Of a stretch of 38,693 nucleotides of DNA, positions 22,463-29,398 are shown piece by piece (position 1 is the first letter of the stretch; every line of letters starts with the position of its first letter). The notes below the pieces were generated by a model that saw only the letters and a list, made by a program, of their open reading frames with translations, did not search any database and had not been told where the DNA came from. The position numbers and the translations under genes were made by a program. Location: the NCBI GenBank assembly GCA_031082145.1, contig JAVHLP010000015.1, forward strand, positions 1-38,693, written 5' to 3'. This DNA comes from a bacterium. Its GTDB lineage: Bacteria > Bacillota > Sulfobacillia > UBA995.

Positions 22463-23077
22463 GTGTCGCTGCTATCCTCGCTGGCACTGGCGGTTGCGCT
22501 CAGTCTGGATGGCCTGGGGGTGGGCGTGGCTTACGGCATCCGGGGCATCCGGGTGCCGGTCTGCTCGCTCGGCATCCTTGGCGTCTGTACCGGCGGGCTG
22601 ATGGCCGTCTCGATGACCGCCGGGCAGTTCCTGGCGTCGCTCACCGCCCGTGCCGGGACCGTGGGCGGGCTGCTACTAGTGGCCGTTGGGACCTGGCAGT
22701 TGGTGCAGGGTTGGCGGAACTACCTCACCGGGCTGGAAGACTCCAAGCGCCCCCTGCTGCATCTCCGGGTGACCGTGCTGGGTGTGGCCGTGCAGGTGCT
22801 CCGGGATCCCGTGCAGGTCGATGTGGATAACTCGGGCACCATCGACACCCGGGAGTCTTTGCTCCTGGGGGGAGCGCTGGGATTGGACGCCTTCGCGGCC
22901 GGGTTTGCCGCCGCCATGGTCGGCTTTCCGCTCTGGATCGTGCCGGCGGTCATTATCACCTGCATGGTGTTTGTCGCCGTAGGGGCCTGGCTGGGGGTCC
23001 GGGCGGTCTCGGGCCGGCGCGCCTTCTTTGCGTTGCCCGGCCTCCTGCTGATCGCCATCGGCCTCATGAGGCTCTGA
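22463..23077 (+). CDS. ytaF: YtaF-family sporulation membrane protein
   Basis: A 204-residue integral membrane protein with about six hydrophobic segments in two related halves. Each half opens with a charged membrane motif: ALAVALSLDGLGVGVAYGIRGIR near the N-terminus and GGALGLDAFAAGFAAAMVGFP after residue 130. Between them is a soluble loop DPVQVDVDNSGTIDTRESLLL. This is the YtaF layout, related to the manganese exporter MntP, and found in spore formers. Its biochemical role is not settled; the conserved membrane aspartates suggest ion transport. GTG start after a G-rich Shine-Dalgarno stretch. It converges with the VanX-like gene, nine bases between stops. Confidence 0.88.
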   Translation: MSLLSSLALAVALSLDGLGVGVAYGIRGIRVPVCSLGILGVCTGGLMAVSMTAGQFLASLTARAGTVGGLLLVAVGTWQLVQGWRNYLTGLEDSKRPLLHLRVTVLGVAVQVLRDPVQVDVDNSGTIDTRESLLLGGALGLDAFAAGFAAAMVGFPLWIVPAVIITCMVFVAVGAWLGVRAVSGRRAFFALPGLLLIAIGLMRL

Positions 23078-23086
23078 AGCGCGCCG

Positions 23087-23767
23087 CTACTCGCCTTCCA
23101 GCGGGATGTCCAGTACCTGGTAGCGGCCAGCGTCGGGCTCGTTGAAGTGCCACCACTCGGCGATGTAGGGGACAAAGCCCTCGGCGACCATGGCGTCGGT
23201 CAGGATCTTGAGATGGCGGCTAGCGGCCTCCGAGAAGTGAGGGTTATCCCGGTGCCCGCGGTCGAAATCATCGTAGTCGCTCGGCATCTCCACGTCGTTC
23301 CCGTGGAGGTCGACCAGGGTGACGTCCACGGCGGCGCCACGGTTGTGGTTGGAGCCCTTCTCGGGGCTGGCGACATAGCGGGGGTCGGGAAGCGCTTCCC
23401 AGAGCAGGCGCTGCACCGAGAGGGGGCGATAGGCGTCCCAGACCTTGAGACCATAACCCTGCTCGCGCAGGCGGGCCTGTACCCGGGCCAGCCGCTCGGC
23501 GGCGGGCGGCCGCAACAGGGCCCGATTCGCCCCATAGAGGGCTTGGCCCACCAAGTTGTCAGAATTAAAGTACCGCAGGTCGATGATCATGGTTGGGTCA
23601 AGCGCGCTCAAGTCGACCAGCGGGCCGGCGCCGGCGGCCGGCTCGGCGGGAGCCGGCGCGGGGGGCATAAAGGCAGGCGCCCGGGAGAGGATTACGACGG
23701 CCAGCACCATGAGTAACCCGCTGACCCCGAGCCGTAGAGCGAGGATCATGAAACCCCGGCCGTTCAT
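23087..23767 (-). CDS. Exported VanX-like D-alanyl-D-alanine dipeptidase (M15D)
   Basis: A 226-residue zinc dipeptidase with an N-terminal hydrophobic anchor (about 7-28) and an Ala/Pro linker. The catalytic domain holds every key residue of the VanX/DdpX family: DAYRP (Arg114), GSNHNRGAAVDVTL (zinc ligands His141 and Asp148) and EWWHF (general base Glu204, ligand His207). It would cleave D-Ala-D-Ala or related dipeptides. VanX for vancomycin resistance is cytoplasmic; the anchor here points to an extracellular role in wall or peptide turnover, and no vanHA genes are present. The Shine-Dalgarno site is weak, so the exact start (Met1 or Met7) is uncertain. Confidence 0.9.
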   Translation of the reverse strand: MNGRGFMILALRLGVSGLLMVLAVVILSRAPAFMPPAPAPAEPAAGAGPLVDLSALDPTMIIDLRYFNSDNLVGQALYGANRALLRPPAAERLARVQARLREQGYGLKVWDAYRPLSVQRLLWEALPDPRYVASPEKGSNHNRGAAVDVTLVDLHGNDVEMPSDYDDFDRGHRDNPHFSEAASRHLKILTDAMVAEGFVPYIAEWWHFNEPDAGRYQVLDIPLEGE

Positions 23768-23824
23768 GGCAATGGTCTTCGGCGCCGACCAGACGGTTCC
23801 CTGCTGTGATTACGAAATTCTCTG

Positions 23825-24694
23825 TCAATCGAGCCCCAATGTCTCGTTTCCCGGCGGCTCAAAGGCAAGGCGACTGGCCAGCCAGTCGACGCGGTCCCGG
23901 CGGGCCGCCGGAACCCCGGAGAAGAAGTGGTCAGCATCGTACCAGGTGATCTCTTTGGGCTCGCTGGCCAGGCGGAAGTAGAGTTCGGCCTCCTCGGGGG
24001 TGATGAACTCATCCCGCCGGGCGAACTGGAAGAGCAGGGCGGCCGGGGCCGCCTGGCCGATGTAGTGGACGGCGTCCAGCGGGGCGAGGATCTCCAGGTA
24101 GCAGTCGAGGTCGTCGGGGCTCAGGCGCGAGCGCATGCCGCTCAAGGCCGGATGGGGGTTGGAGCGGTAAGCCGCGGTGAGGCTGGGGAAGCCGGCCATC
24201 AGGACCAGCGCTCTCAGGCGGGTCTCGACCCCGGCCAGGGGCCCCCCCCAGGTGGCGCCGAGGCTGTGCCCAACGTATCCTATACGCTCCGGGTCGCTAC
24301 CCGGGGTTACCGCCAGCAGGTCGATCCCCCGGCGGACGTCCACGACGAGTTGACGGTAGGCCCGGGCTTCGGTGGTGGCGATCGCCTGCAGCGGGGTCCC
24401 GGCAGCCGGACGGGTGAAATCAGGCCTCCGGAACGGGGCGTCAATGAGGAGAGAGGCCACGCCGGCGGTGGCCAGGGCCTGGGCCTCTGGCAGGTAGGTG
24501 CTCCGGTCGCCCTGACCCGGATGCACGTAGATGATGGCCGGGAACGGGCCGGGCCCGTCGGGGACCACCAGGTAAGCCGGAACCCGGCCGCCCAACGGGC
24601 TGGCGTAGGTCAGGTCGTGCACGACGTGGGCGGCGCCCGGCCGGGCCGCCTCCTCCCTCACGTCAAGGGCCTGGGTCGAATCGTAGCTGAACAC
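23825..24694 (-). CDS. Alpha/beta hydrolase (dienelactone-hydrolase-like)
   Basis: A 289-residue serine hydrolase. The catalytic triad is visible: Ser144 in VGHSLGATWGG, Asp228 in FARRDEFITPEE and His256 in YDADHFF. The oxyanion region is FPAIIYVHPGQGDRS (about 51-65). Two extra helices after the nucleophile form a short lid. No signal peptide. GTG start with GGGGAG nine bases upstream. The layout resembles acyl-peptide or dienelactone hydrolase-type esterases; the natural substrate is unknown. It lies between the YeiH transporter and the VanX-like gene on the same strand, but hairpin and spacing suggest separate transcription. Confidence 0.85.
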   Translation of the reverse strand: MFSYDSTQALDVREEAARPGAAHVVHDLTYASPLGGRVPAYLVVPDGPGPFPAIIYVHPGQGDRSTYLPEAQALATAGVASLLIDAPFRRPDFTRPAAGTPLQAIATTEARAYRQLVVDVRRGIDLLAVTPGSDPERIGYVGHSLGATWGGPLAGVETRLRALVLMAGFPSLTAAYRSNPHPALSGMRSRLSPDDLDCYLEILAPLDAVHYIGQAAPAALLFQFARRDEFITPEEAELYFRLASEPKEITWYDADHFFSGVPAARRDRVDWLASRLAFEPPGNETLGLD

Positions 24695-24755
24695 CGCCCA
24701 CCACTCCCCTGTGCTTAGGACGCGGGGTTGGCCGCGGCGGTTTCGGAGCGGGCCG

Positions 24756-24781
24756 GCGGGGGCGGTATCTACCGCCCCCGC
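24756..24781 (-). terminator. Hairpin after YeiH-family gene
   Basis: Perfect 11-bp stem GCGGGGGCGGT/ACCGCCCCCGC around ATCT, 12 bases past the YeiH stop. No T-run follows on the minus strand, so it is a candidate intrinsic terminator only. Confidence 0.55.
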
Positions 24782-24793
24782 TGCCGCGATGGG

Positions 24794-26143
24794 TCAGCCG
24801 GCCACCGGCAGCCAGCCGCCTCCGAAGAACAGCCAGGCTGCCAGCAGGGTCAGCAGTATGTTGAAGGTTTGACCGACCACGTAGAGGACCACCGGGCGGC
24901 CTCCCCGCACTGTGCCGGCCATGTTGGCAAAGCGCGACTCGAGACCGATGCACACGAAGGCGAGGCAGAACAGCCAGTCCCTGAGCCGCGAGGTGACCTT
25001 GAGGACTCCGCTCACCGCGGCCTCGCCCATCCCCGGCAGGAGCAGGAAGGAGAAGACGACCGAGGCGAGCAGGAAGCCCACGATGAACTTGGGCAGTCGC
25101 CGCCAGATCTCGGCGGGACCGGAGGTCCCGGCGGCCGGGCGCTCGAGGCGGGTCACCCACAAGGCGGCGAAGGTGAAGGCCACCAGGCCGATCAGCACAT
25201 TCTGAATCATCTTGATGAGGGCCGCCACCTGCATGGCCTCCGCACCCAGCAGGGCCGCCGCTGCCACCACGGCCCCGGTGCTGTCCACCGTGCCGCCGAT
25301 GAGGGCGCCTCCTACGACCGGGGTGAGCCCGATCGCCTTGATGATCAGAGGCATCCCCAGCATCATGAGCACGGTGAAGAAGAGGGACAGGGAGATGGCG
25401 AAGGAGATCTCCTCCTTCTTGGCCCGGGTGGCCGCCCCGGTGGCGATGGCCGCCGACACTCCGCAGACCGAGGTGGCGGCGGCTACGGTGGCGACCAGCG
25501 GCTTGGACTCGATCCGGAGCACCCGGGTCCCGAAGAAGTACATGAACCCCAGCACTACCGGGGTCACCAGCCAGGCTACCCCCAGGCCGCGCACACCGAG
25601 GGCCATGACCCGCGGGAAGAGGATCTCCGCTCCCAGGAGCACCAGGCCAGTCTTGATGAACAACTCACCGCGCAAGGCGGGTGCGAGCCAGCGAGGTACT
25701 CCCACCGTGTTGCTGATGGCCAGCCCCAGCAAGAGCGCCCAGATGACGTAGTTGAAACCGTAGTGGGCGAGGGTGGACTGGCTGCCGATCACGTAGGAGA
25801 GCACCGCCAGGCCGAACAGGGCGGGGAAGGCTGCCAGGTAGGGGGTTGCCTCCCGCCGGGTGGCGGCAACGGCTGCCGCCGTGAGCAGGGCCAGACCGGC
25901 CCCGAGGGCCAGCAAGGCGGGCAGCGCCGTCACCGGCAGCGCTGCCAGGGGGTTGCCTGACCAGGCGGCGGGGCGGGGTACCTTCAGGACCAGGCCGGTG
26001 CAGGCGGCCACCATCAGGGCCGTCCCCAGCCAGTTGCTCCACCAGTCCTCGAGCTTCCACAGGGGCTCCAGGGCGGTGGCGACTCTATCCAGCGGTCTTG
26101 CGGGAAGCGATCGGAGAGTCAAACCGTGTTCCTTGGCGTCCAT
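24794..26143 (-). CDS. YeiH/UPF0324-family putative anion exporter
   Basis: A 449-residue polytopic membrane protein of the Cons_hypoth698 (YeiH) family, often annotated as a putative sulfate exporter. About ten or more membrane helices are evident. Family motifs include GVPRWLAPALRGELFIKTGLVLLGAEILF, TSVCGVSAAIATGAA and GALIGGTVDSTGAVVAAAALLG. It carries an N-terminal extension of about 40 cytosolic residues before the first helix. The start chosen is ATG at 26141-26143 with GGGGGG six bases upstream. The XRE regulator gene ends 56 bp upstream on the same strand, so the two may be one unit with the regulator acting on the transporter. Substrate is not established. Confidence 0.85.
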   Translation of the reverse strand: MDAKEHGLTLRSLPARPLDRVATALEPLWKLEDWWSNWLGTALMVAACTGLVLKVPRPAAWSGNPLAALPVTALPALLALGAGLALLTAAAVAATRREATPYLAAFPALFGLAVLSYVIGSQSTLAHYGFNYVIWALLLGLAISNTVGVPRWLAPALRGELFIKTGLVLLGAEILFPRVMALGVRGLGVAWLVTPVVLGFMYFFGTRVLRIESKPLVATVAAATSVCGVSAAIATGAATRAKKEEISFAISLSLFFTVLMMLGMPLIIKAIGLTPVVGGALIGGTVDSTGAVVAAAALLGAEAMQVAALIKMIQNVLIGLVAFTFAALWVTRLERPAAGTSGPAEIWRRLPKFIVGFLLASVVFSFLLLPGMGEAAVSGVLKVTSRLRDWLFCLAFVCIGLESRFANMAGTVRGGRPVVLYVVGQTFNILLTLLAAWLFFGGGWLPVAG

Positions 26144-26199
26144 GCTTTCCCCCCCTATAATACGGGCCATGGCAGTCTATGAGGGGGGGGCGGGAGGGG

Positions 26200-26553
26200 C
26201 TACCGCTTTCCGGATATCTGCTTGATGACCCGGGAGAGTTCCCGGACCTGGTCCGGCTCCAGACCTTCATCGGCCAGTTCCTTGGCCAGGTAGAGGTATG
26301 GCCGGCTTGACTCCCGGGTCAGAAAGGCCTGGAGTTCGGGGGGCAGTTCGGGACCAGGACTCTCCCGCACCAGGTAGTCCAGCGATACGGCGAAGAACTC
26401 CGCCAGCCGGGAGAGGGTCCCGAGGTCGGGCGAGCGCTGAGCGCTCTCGTACATGGCTATGGTGCTGGGCGCGAAGCCAAAGACGGCGGCGAGTTCACGT
26501 TGGCTGAGCCCGTGGGCCTTGCGCAGCGCTCTCAGACGCCTGGCGAAGACCAT
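26200..26553 (-). CDS. XRE-family transcriptional regulator
   Basis: A 117-residue DNA-binding protein. The N-terminal helix-turn-helix (about 4-60) is a clear Cro/C1 type: LRALRKAHGLSQRELAAVFGFAPSTIAMYESAQRSPDLGTLSRLAEFFAVSLDYLV. The C-terminal 55 residues are a helical tail (DEGLEPDQVRELSRVIKQIS) of the SinR-like or phage-repressor-like kind, probably for dimerisation. It precedes the YeiH transporter gene and is divergent from a small zinc-ribbon gene, so it may regulate either. Confidence 0.9.
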   Translation of the reverse strand: MVFARRLRALRKAHGLSQRELAAVFGFAPSTIAMYESAQRSPDLGTLSRLAEFFAVSLDYLVRESPGPELPPELQAFLTRESSRPYLYLAKELADEGLEPDQVRELSRVIKQISGKR

Positions 26554-26650
26554 GGGACACCCCCGGTGAGTGCTACGTTCATCCTATCACCGGAGCTAGA
26601 CGGCCGCCATAAACCTCACGAATCGTCAACGGACCGGCTGCGCTTGGCCC

Positions 26651-26679
26651 TTGCCAATTCACGGGACGTGACCTATCCT
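26651..26679 (+). promoter_or_regulatory. Promoter candidate for small zinc-ribbon gene
   Basis: -35 TTGCCA (26651-26656), 17-bp spacer, -10 TATCCT (26674-26679). The expected start near 26686 leaves only a short leader before the ATG at 26701. Confidence 0.5.
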
Positions 26680-26700
26680 GGGGGTGAGGTGTCTGGGGCT

Positions 26701-26883
26701 ATGGGCGGGCTGATCCCGCTTGCCGACGTGGTGCGCTGCCGGCGCTGCGGCCGGTGGCGACTGCGAACTCCCACCAACAGCTCGTTCTGCCGTTCCTGCT
26801 GGAGAAGCATGGCCGCCCGCTTCAACTCGGCCCTGGAGCCGGCCAAGCGAGCTCTGGCCGGCAGGAGCCGGGGCGAGGCTTGA
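26701..26883 (+). CDS. Small zinc-ribbon protein of unknown function (60 aa)
   Basis: A 60-residue basic protein with two CxxC knuckles, Cys13-Cys16 (CRRC) and Cys30-Cys33 (CRSC), spaced as a zinc ribbon. It is followed by an Arg/Ala-rich helix (RSMAARFNSALEPAKRALAG). I recognise no family. An upstream open extension to 26500 has no family character. A promoter-like sequence and GAGGTG nine bases before the ATG support expression. It could be a nucleic-acid-binding or protein-interaction module; nothing nearby fixes its role. Confidence 0.5.
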   Translation: MGGLIPLADVVRCRRCGRWRLRTPTNSSFCRSCWRSMAARFNSALEPAKRALAGRSRGEA

Positions 26884-26926
26884 CCGCCCTCGCGGCCGGA
26901 GCGGATAGCCTATGAGCGACGCCGGT

Positions 26927-27178
26927 TCAGTTCACCTTTAACCGGAAGACCACCGGGTTCTCGTGATCGGGACAGGCCAGGTCCATGCTGCCGTCGGGAT
27001 TGGCCCAGGGGAAGCTCCCGCCTGCCGCCAGCGCCCGGAGGGTAGGGTAGATCGCGTTGTACGCCGCGGCGCAGAGGCCGCCGGGAGTCTTGCCCCCGCA
27101 CACGAACCGGTCCCCGACCCGGTGGCCGGCACCGCAGGTTCCCTTCTGCACGATAACCTCCGCCATCACGTCCTTCAT
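26927..27178 (-). CDS. TIGR04076-family small cysteine protein
   Basis: An 83-residue protein that fits the uncharacterised TIGR04076 family: VIVQKGTCGAGHRVGDRF, PGGLCAAAYNAIYPTLRAL, GGSFPWANPDGSMDLACPD, then a terminal strand VVFRLKV. Conserved cysteines are Cys15, Cys36 and Cys69, with an additional Cys27. Members are common in anaerobes, often near redox or Fe-S proteins; no function is established. The start chosen is ATG at 27176-27178, 11 bases after GGAGG, although ATG four codons later is possible. It is divergent from the QueG-like Fe-S gene, 123 bp apart. Confidence 0.78.
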   Translation of the reverse strand: MKDVMAEVIVQKGTCGAGHRVGDRFVCGGKTPGGLCAAAYNAIYPTLRALAAGGSFPWANPDGSMDLACPDHENPVVFRLKVN

Positions 27179-27301
27179 GGGGCGTTCCACCTCCGGTCGG
27201 GGCTTCGCCGTTGCCGCGGCCGACTCCTCCGCCTTGGGGGTGGAGGTAAACCGGCAGGGGGACCGAAAGGAGAACCAAACCCATGGAGGGAGGGGTGGCG
27301 C

Positions 27302-28075
27302 GTGTCCAGGCAACTGGAAGATAGCCTGGCCCGCTTCATCGACGAGAGCCCCGGCAACCGCCTCGAGGCCCACGGCGGCATTGCCATCTACGGCCGGCCC
27401 CTGCTGGGCGTCGCTCGGGCCGCTGACCCCCTGTTCGACCGCTTGCGGGACGTGGGTGCCCCGCATCACCGAAGCCCGGCGAGCTGGCTCCCCGGAGCGA
27501 AGACCGTATTCAGTTACTTCCTTCCCTTCACCGAAGCCGTCCGGGCCTCCAACCGCCACTTGGGGCTGCCGTCAAAGGAGTGGTGCGGGGGCCGGATAGA
27601 GGGTGAAGCCCTGAACGACGAAGCCCGCCGTTTCCTGGTCGAATCGCTCCAGGCAGAGGGCTTCCGCGCGGTGGCCCCCCCGCTAGCCCCTGGGTACGGG
27701 GTGCGCGACCTGGCCGCCAACTGGTCCGAGCGGCACGCAGCCTACATCGCCGGTCTCGGCACCTTCGGTCTCAGCGCCTCGCTGATAACTTCCCGGGGCG
27801 CCGCGGGCCGCTTCGGCAGCGTGGTGACCGACCTGGAGTGCTCACCTACCCCCCGGCCTAGGGGGTCGCACCATGCGGACTGCCCGTGGCTCACCCGCCG
27901 TGAGTGTGGGGACTGCATCGCCCGTTGCCCGGCCGGGGCCATAAGCGCGGAGGGGAAGGACAAGGAGATCTGCCGCCGCTATCTGGACGAGGTGGTGAAG
28001 CCCCGGTTCGCCCCCCGCTACGGATGTGCCAAGTGTCAAGTTGGGGTGCCGTGCGAGGCGGGCATTCCCGGGTAG
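27302..28075 (+). CDS. QueG-like 4Fe-4S protein
   Basis: A 257-residue protein related to epoxyqueuosine reductase and similar Fe-S reductases. N-terminal half: AIYGRPLLGVARAADPLFDRLRD and GAKTVFSYFLPF. Middle: ANWSERHAAYIAGLGTFGLSASLITSRGAAGRFGSVVTD, a stretch shared with QueG-type cobalamin-binding domains. C-terminal ferredoxin-like motifs: CGDCIARCPAGAI (C-x2-C-x3-C-P) and CAKCQVGVPC (C-x2-C-x4-C). It is shorter than true QueG (about 370 aa) and lacks HEAT repeats, so it is probably a paralogue of unknown substrate rather than the tRNA enzyme. GTG start with AGGGG about six bases upstream. Confidence 0.8.
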   Translation: MSRQLEDSLARFIDESPGNRLEAHGGIAIYGRPLLGVARAADPLFDRLRDVGAPHHRSPASWLPGAKTVFSYFLPFTEAVRASNRHLGLPSKEWCGGRIEGEALNDEARRFLVESLQAEGFRAVAPPLAPGYGVRDLAANWSERHAAYIAGLGTFGLSASLITSRGAAGRFGSVVTDLECSPTPRPRGSHHADCPWLTRRECGDCIARCPAGAISAEGKDKEICRRYLDEVVKPRFAPRYGCAKCQVGVPCEAGIPG

Positions 28076-28093
28076 GTCCGGCCCCTCCCCGCC

Positions 28094-29398
28094 ATGCTAG
28101 GCGGGGAGGCGGACTCACTGCGTCACGATCGGGACCTATTGGGACCGGTGCCGGTTCCCTCCGGCGCCTACTACGGTGTGCACGCCCTGCGGGCCCGGGC
28201 GAACTTCCCGGGCCTGGGGGGGCCGGTCCATCCCCAGCTGATCCGGGCCATGGCCGAGGTTAAGCGGGCGGGGATCAGGGCCAGCCTGGAGGAGGGGCGG
28301 CTGGATCGCGGGCGGGCCTGGGCCCTGGACCGGGCGGCCGCCGAAGTGGCGACGGGCCACCACGGGGAGAGCTTCATCGTCGACGCCCTGCAGGGCGGGG
28401 CGGGCACGTCTAGCCACCTGAACCTCAACGAGGTGCTCGCTAACCGGGCATGTGAGCTCCTGGGCAGCCGGCCGGGCGACTACCGGCTGGTGCACCCGGT
28501 GGATCACGCCGGGCTGGACCAGTCCACCAACGACGTGTTCCCGACCGCCCTGAGGGTGGCCGCCATGAGGCTGGCCCACCGGGTGGTGGAGTCCCTGGCC
28601 GGCCTGGCGGCCGCCCTCGGCGAGAAGGAGATCGAGTTCGCGGGGGTGCTTAAGCCGGCCCGCACCGAACTCCAGGCCGCGGTACCGGTTAGTCTGGGGC
28701 GCGAGTTCGGGGCCTTCGCCCGCGTGACCGGCCGCGACCGCGACCGGGTGGCCGCCGCCGCCGGGTGGCTAGGCCGGGTGAACCTGGGTGGCACGGCCGT
28801 GGGGACGGGGCTGGGCGCCGCCCCGGGACACCGGCGGCGATCGCTGGCGGCCCTGTGCTCCCTGACCGGGCTGCCCTTGGCGGGGGTGGAGGATCCAGTC
28901 GACGGCACCCAGAACGTCGACGCTTTCCTGGAGTTATCCTCCTCCCTCAAGCTGGCGGCAGCCGATCTGGCCAAGATCGCCCAGGATCTTAGGCTTCTGT
29001 CCTGCCCCGGCTTCGGGGAGATCGAACTGCCACCCCTACAGGCCGGGTCATCCATCATGCCGGGCAAGGTCAACCCGGTCATGACCGAGATGATGGCCCA
29101 GGTGGCCTACCAGGTGATCGGAGCCGATCTGGCTGTCACCCTGGGCGCCCAGGCGGGGCAGCTGGAGCTGAACGCCATGTTGCCCCTCATCGCCCACAAC
29201 CTGTTGGGGGCCCTGGACCTTATGGCCGCCGGGGTGGAGGCCTTTACCGACCGCTGCGTCCGGGGCATCCGGGCCGACGCCGGCCGTTGCGCGCAACTGC
29301 TGCGGGCGAGCCGGGACGACCTGCAGGCGACCCTGGCCGCCGCCCACATCGGCTACGCGGCCGCTTCCCGAATGGCGGGGTCCGATCAGACCGTGTAG
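28094..29398 (+). CDS. Aspartase/fumarase-superfamily lyase, divergent active site
   Basis: A 434-residue lyase closest to aspartate ammonia-lyases. Superfamily signature GSSIMPGKVNPVMTEMM (about 316-332) and DQSTNDVFPTA (142-152) are intact. Other sites deviate: GTSSHLN (104-110) where aspartases have GTSTNMN, and ARTELQAAVP (189-198) where the family has GRT(H/Q)LQDAVP, so Glu192 replaces the usual His/Gln. The C-terminus stops soon after AAHIGYAAASRMAG, about 30-40 residues short of typical aspartases. The ATG at 28094 has no Shine-Dalgarno site; an in-frame CTG (codon 9) lies eight bases after GGGGAGG and would give the family-like start RHDRDLLG. It converges on splB with a 13-bp overlap. 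Confidence 0.82.
   Translation: MLGGEADSLRHDRDLLGPVPVPSGAYYGVHALRARANFPGLGGPVHPQLIRAMAEVKRAGIRASLEEGRLDRGRAWALDRAAAEVATGHHGESFIVDALQGGAGTSSHLNLNEVLANRACELLGSRPGDYRLVHPVDHAGLDQSTNDVFPTALRVAAMRLAHRVVESLAGLAAALGEKEIEFAGVLKPARTELQAAVPVSLGREFGAFARVTGRDRDRVAAAAGWLGRVNLGGTAVGTGLGAAPGHRRRSLAALCSLTGLPLAGVEDPVDGTQNVDAFLELSSSLKLAAADLAKIAQDLRLLSCPGFGEIELPPLQAGSSIMPGKVNPVMTEMMAQVAYQVIGADLAVTLGAQAGQLELNAMLPLIAHNLLGALDLMAAGVEAFTDRCVRGIRADAGRCAQLLRASRDDLQATLAAAHIGYAAASRMAGSDQTV

Noticed and set aside
23087-23767. A vancomycin-resistance gene (vanX)
   Set aside because: The protein has an export anchor and no vanH/vanA/vanRS neighbours, so a general extracellular dipeptidase is more likely.
24728-25960. A 410-codon plus-strand frame opposite the YeiH transporter
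   Set aside because: It is His/Gly/Gln/Glu-rich low-complexity sequence complementary to membrane helices; no support.
26150-26165. TATTAT as a -10 for the YeiH gene
   Set aside because: Its transcription start would fall within or after the ribosome site, so the gene is more likely transcribed from upstream with the XRE gene.
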